DNA of 5,802 nt from contig WLEH01000078.1 of the NCBI GenBank assembly GCA_009704345.1, positions 1 through 5,802 of the forward strand, given 5' to 3'. A program made the translations under genes and the position numbers. This DNA is from Actinomycetota bacterium. Its GTDB lineage: Bacteria; Actinomycetota; Actinomycetes; S36-B12; UBA5976. Under the pieces are notes generated by a model. The model saw nothing but the letters and a program-made list of their open reading frames with translations, had not been told where the DNA came from and did not search any database. Shown here in pieces: positions 5,505 through 5,802 of the stretch. Position 1 is the stretch's first letter. Each line of letters starts with the position of its first letter.

Positions 5505-5596
5505 TTTGTGGTCAGAAGCAGAGAACGGTGGAAGAAGACATAAAGGGTGGGGTTCCTCGATGTGCTCGGATGCTATCTTGGCGCACTGACCACAAA
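5505..5596. repeat. 11-bp inverted repeat bracketing 70 bp upstream of the ABC exporter gene
   Basis: TTTGTGGTCAG (5505-5515) and CTGACCACAAA (5586-5596) are perfect reverse complements. They enclose a purine-rich segment containing AAAGGGTGGGG (5542-5552). The right arm ends two bases before the Shine-Dalgarno AAAGG. If transcribed together, the arms would form the closing stem of a roughly 92-nt leader RNA, a riboswitch-like layout. If transcription instead starts near 5586, the arms are two DNA half-sites flanking the promoter. The segment does not match the conserved cores of SRP RNA, tRNA, SAM-I, ykkC or fluoride riboswitches as I remember them. Confidence 0.5.
5574..5579 (+). promoter_or_regulatory. 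Possible -10 box of the ABC exporter gene
   Basis: TATCTT is the only TANNNT on the + strand that I found between 5435 and the GTG start. It would place the transcription start near 5586, giving a short leader of about 23 nt that contains the Shine-Dalgarno site. No good -35 box is visible, and the box lies inside the inverted-repeat element. Confidence 0.35.
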
Positions 5597-5597
5597 T

Positions 5598-5602
5598 AAA
5601 GG
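5598..5602 (+). promoter_or_regulatory. Ribosome binding site of the ABC exporter gene
   Basis: AAAGG lies six bases upstream of the GTG at 5609. An in-frame TGA at 5603-5605 rules out any earlier start, so together they fix the start codon. Confidence 0.65.
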
Positions 5603-5608
5603 TGACTC

Positions 5609-5802
5609 GTGACTTCTCAAGGCCCCTGGCTTGCTTTTCGGGCACTAACTGCCGACCGCTCGGTTGTTTCAACCAGAGTAAGTAAAGAAACGCGTAATCG
5701 CATTTTTGCATTTGCCAAGCCATTCCGAAGACAAATTCTCTTCTTTCTTGGCGTAGTCACTGTTGAGGCTTCATTGGTTGTTTCGCAGCCACTGCTGTTT
5801 AA
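5609..5802 (+). CDS. N-terminus of an ABC exporter, permease/ATPase type (partial)
   Basis: The frame opens at GTG 5609 and stays open to the window edge, giving 64 residues and two bases of the next codon. A polar N-terminal segment with ADRSVVSTRVS (15-25) leads into RNRIFAFAKPFRRQ (29-42), then a first hydrophobic segment (about 43-59) ending SQPLLF. This pattern, an FAxPxRR motif just before TM1 and a PLLF at its outer end, is typical of actinobacterial MsbA/MdlB-like half-transporters that carry a transmembrane domain fused to an ATPase. The ATPase domain and any partner gene lie beyond the window, so the substrate (lipid, drug or peptide) is unknown. Confidence 0.8.
   Translation, partial: MTSQGPWLAFRALTADRSVVSTRVSKETRNRIFAFAKPFRRQILFFLGVVTVEASLVVSQPLLF

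Noticed and set aside
5505..5596. Signal recognition particle RNA or a tRNA
   Set aside because: The conserved SRP tetraloop region (GGAAGGAAGCAGC-like) is absent, and no T-arm plus 7-bp acceptor combination can be drawn.
5505..5596. Miniature transposable element with terminal inverted repeats
   Set aside because: No target-site duplication flanks the arms (the outer bases do not match as direct repeats), and there is no second copy in the window.
5478..5723. 81-codon open frame on the - strand opposite the ABC exporter start
   Set aside because: It runs antisense through the ABC exporter N-terminus and the inverted-repeat element, has cysteine-rich non-family composition and no start signals; it is a shadow frame.

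Overview
The window looks like chromosomal DNA from a low-GC actinobacterium. Freshwater Nanopelagicales (acI-type) bacteria are the best guess. The reasons are modest GC content by eye, actinobacterial-style proteins (GH13 alpha-glucosidase, DedA, ABC exporter N-terminus), a short secreted-protein motif (a Cys, then KVxxVNPxCPxGW) that I associate from memory with this group, and leaderless-type promoters. Taxonomy is inference; there is no rRNA or other marker gene here.

Layout from left to right: the last 22 codons of an unidentified + strand gene (1-69) overlap tail-to-tail with a cytochrome P450 on the - strand (56-1384). The P450 is divergent, across 54 bp, from a DedA-family membrane protein (1439-2050, +), which is followed by a probably Tat-exported Rieske-type iron-sulfur protein (2110-2667, +). 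That gene abuts, stop codon to stop codon with no gap, a cytoplasmic GH13 alpha-glucosidase (2668-4296, -, translated from a GTG with a Shine-Dalgarno site). A 277-bp gap holding a large near-palindrome separates it from an ADP-dependent NAD(P)H-hydrate dehydratase (4574-5434, -). A 174-bp divergent gap then leads to the start of an ABC exporter gene (5609 to the window end, +), and contains an 11-bp inverted repeat whose arms lie 70 bp apart.

The genes do not form one pathway. They are a set of mostly singly transcribed metabolic and envelope genes: oxidation (P450), membrane maintenance (DedA), extracytoplasmic redox (Rieske), sugar use (alpha-glucosidase), cofactor repair (NnrD) and export (ABC). 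The clearest pattern across the window is regulatory. All four complete genes with ATG starts (P450, DedA, Rieske, NnrD) have TANNNT exactly at -12 to -7 from the A of the start codon and lack a convincing Shine-Dalgarno sequence, as expected for leaderless mRNAs. The two genes with GTG starts have purine-rich Shine-Dalgarno sites instead. Three dyad-symmetric elements sit in intergenic DNA and are the best candidates for undescribed control sites. I saw no tRNA, rRNA, CRISPR array, insertion sequence or obvious defence system.
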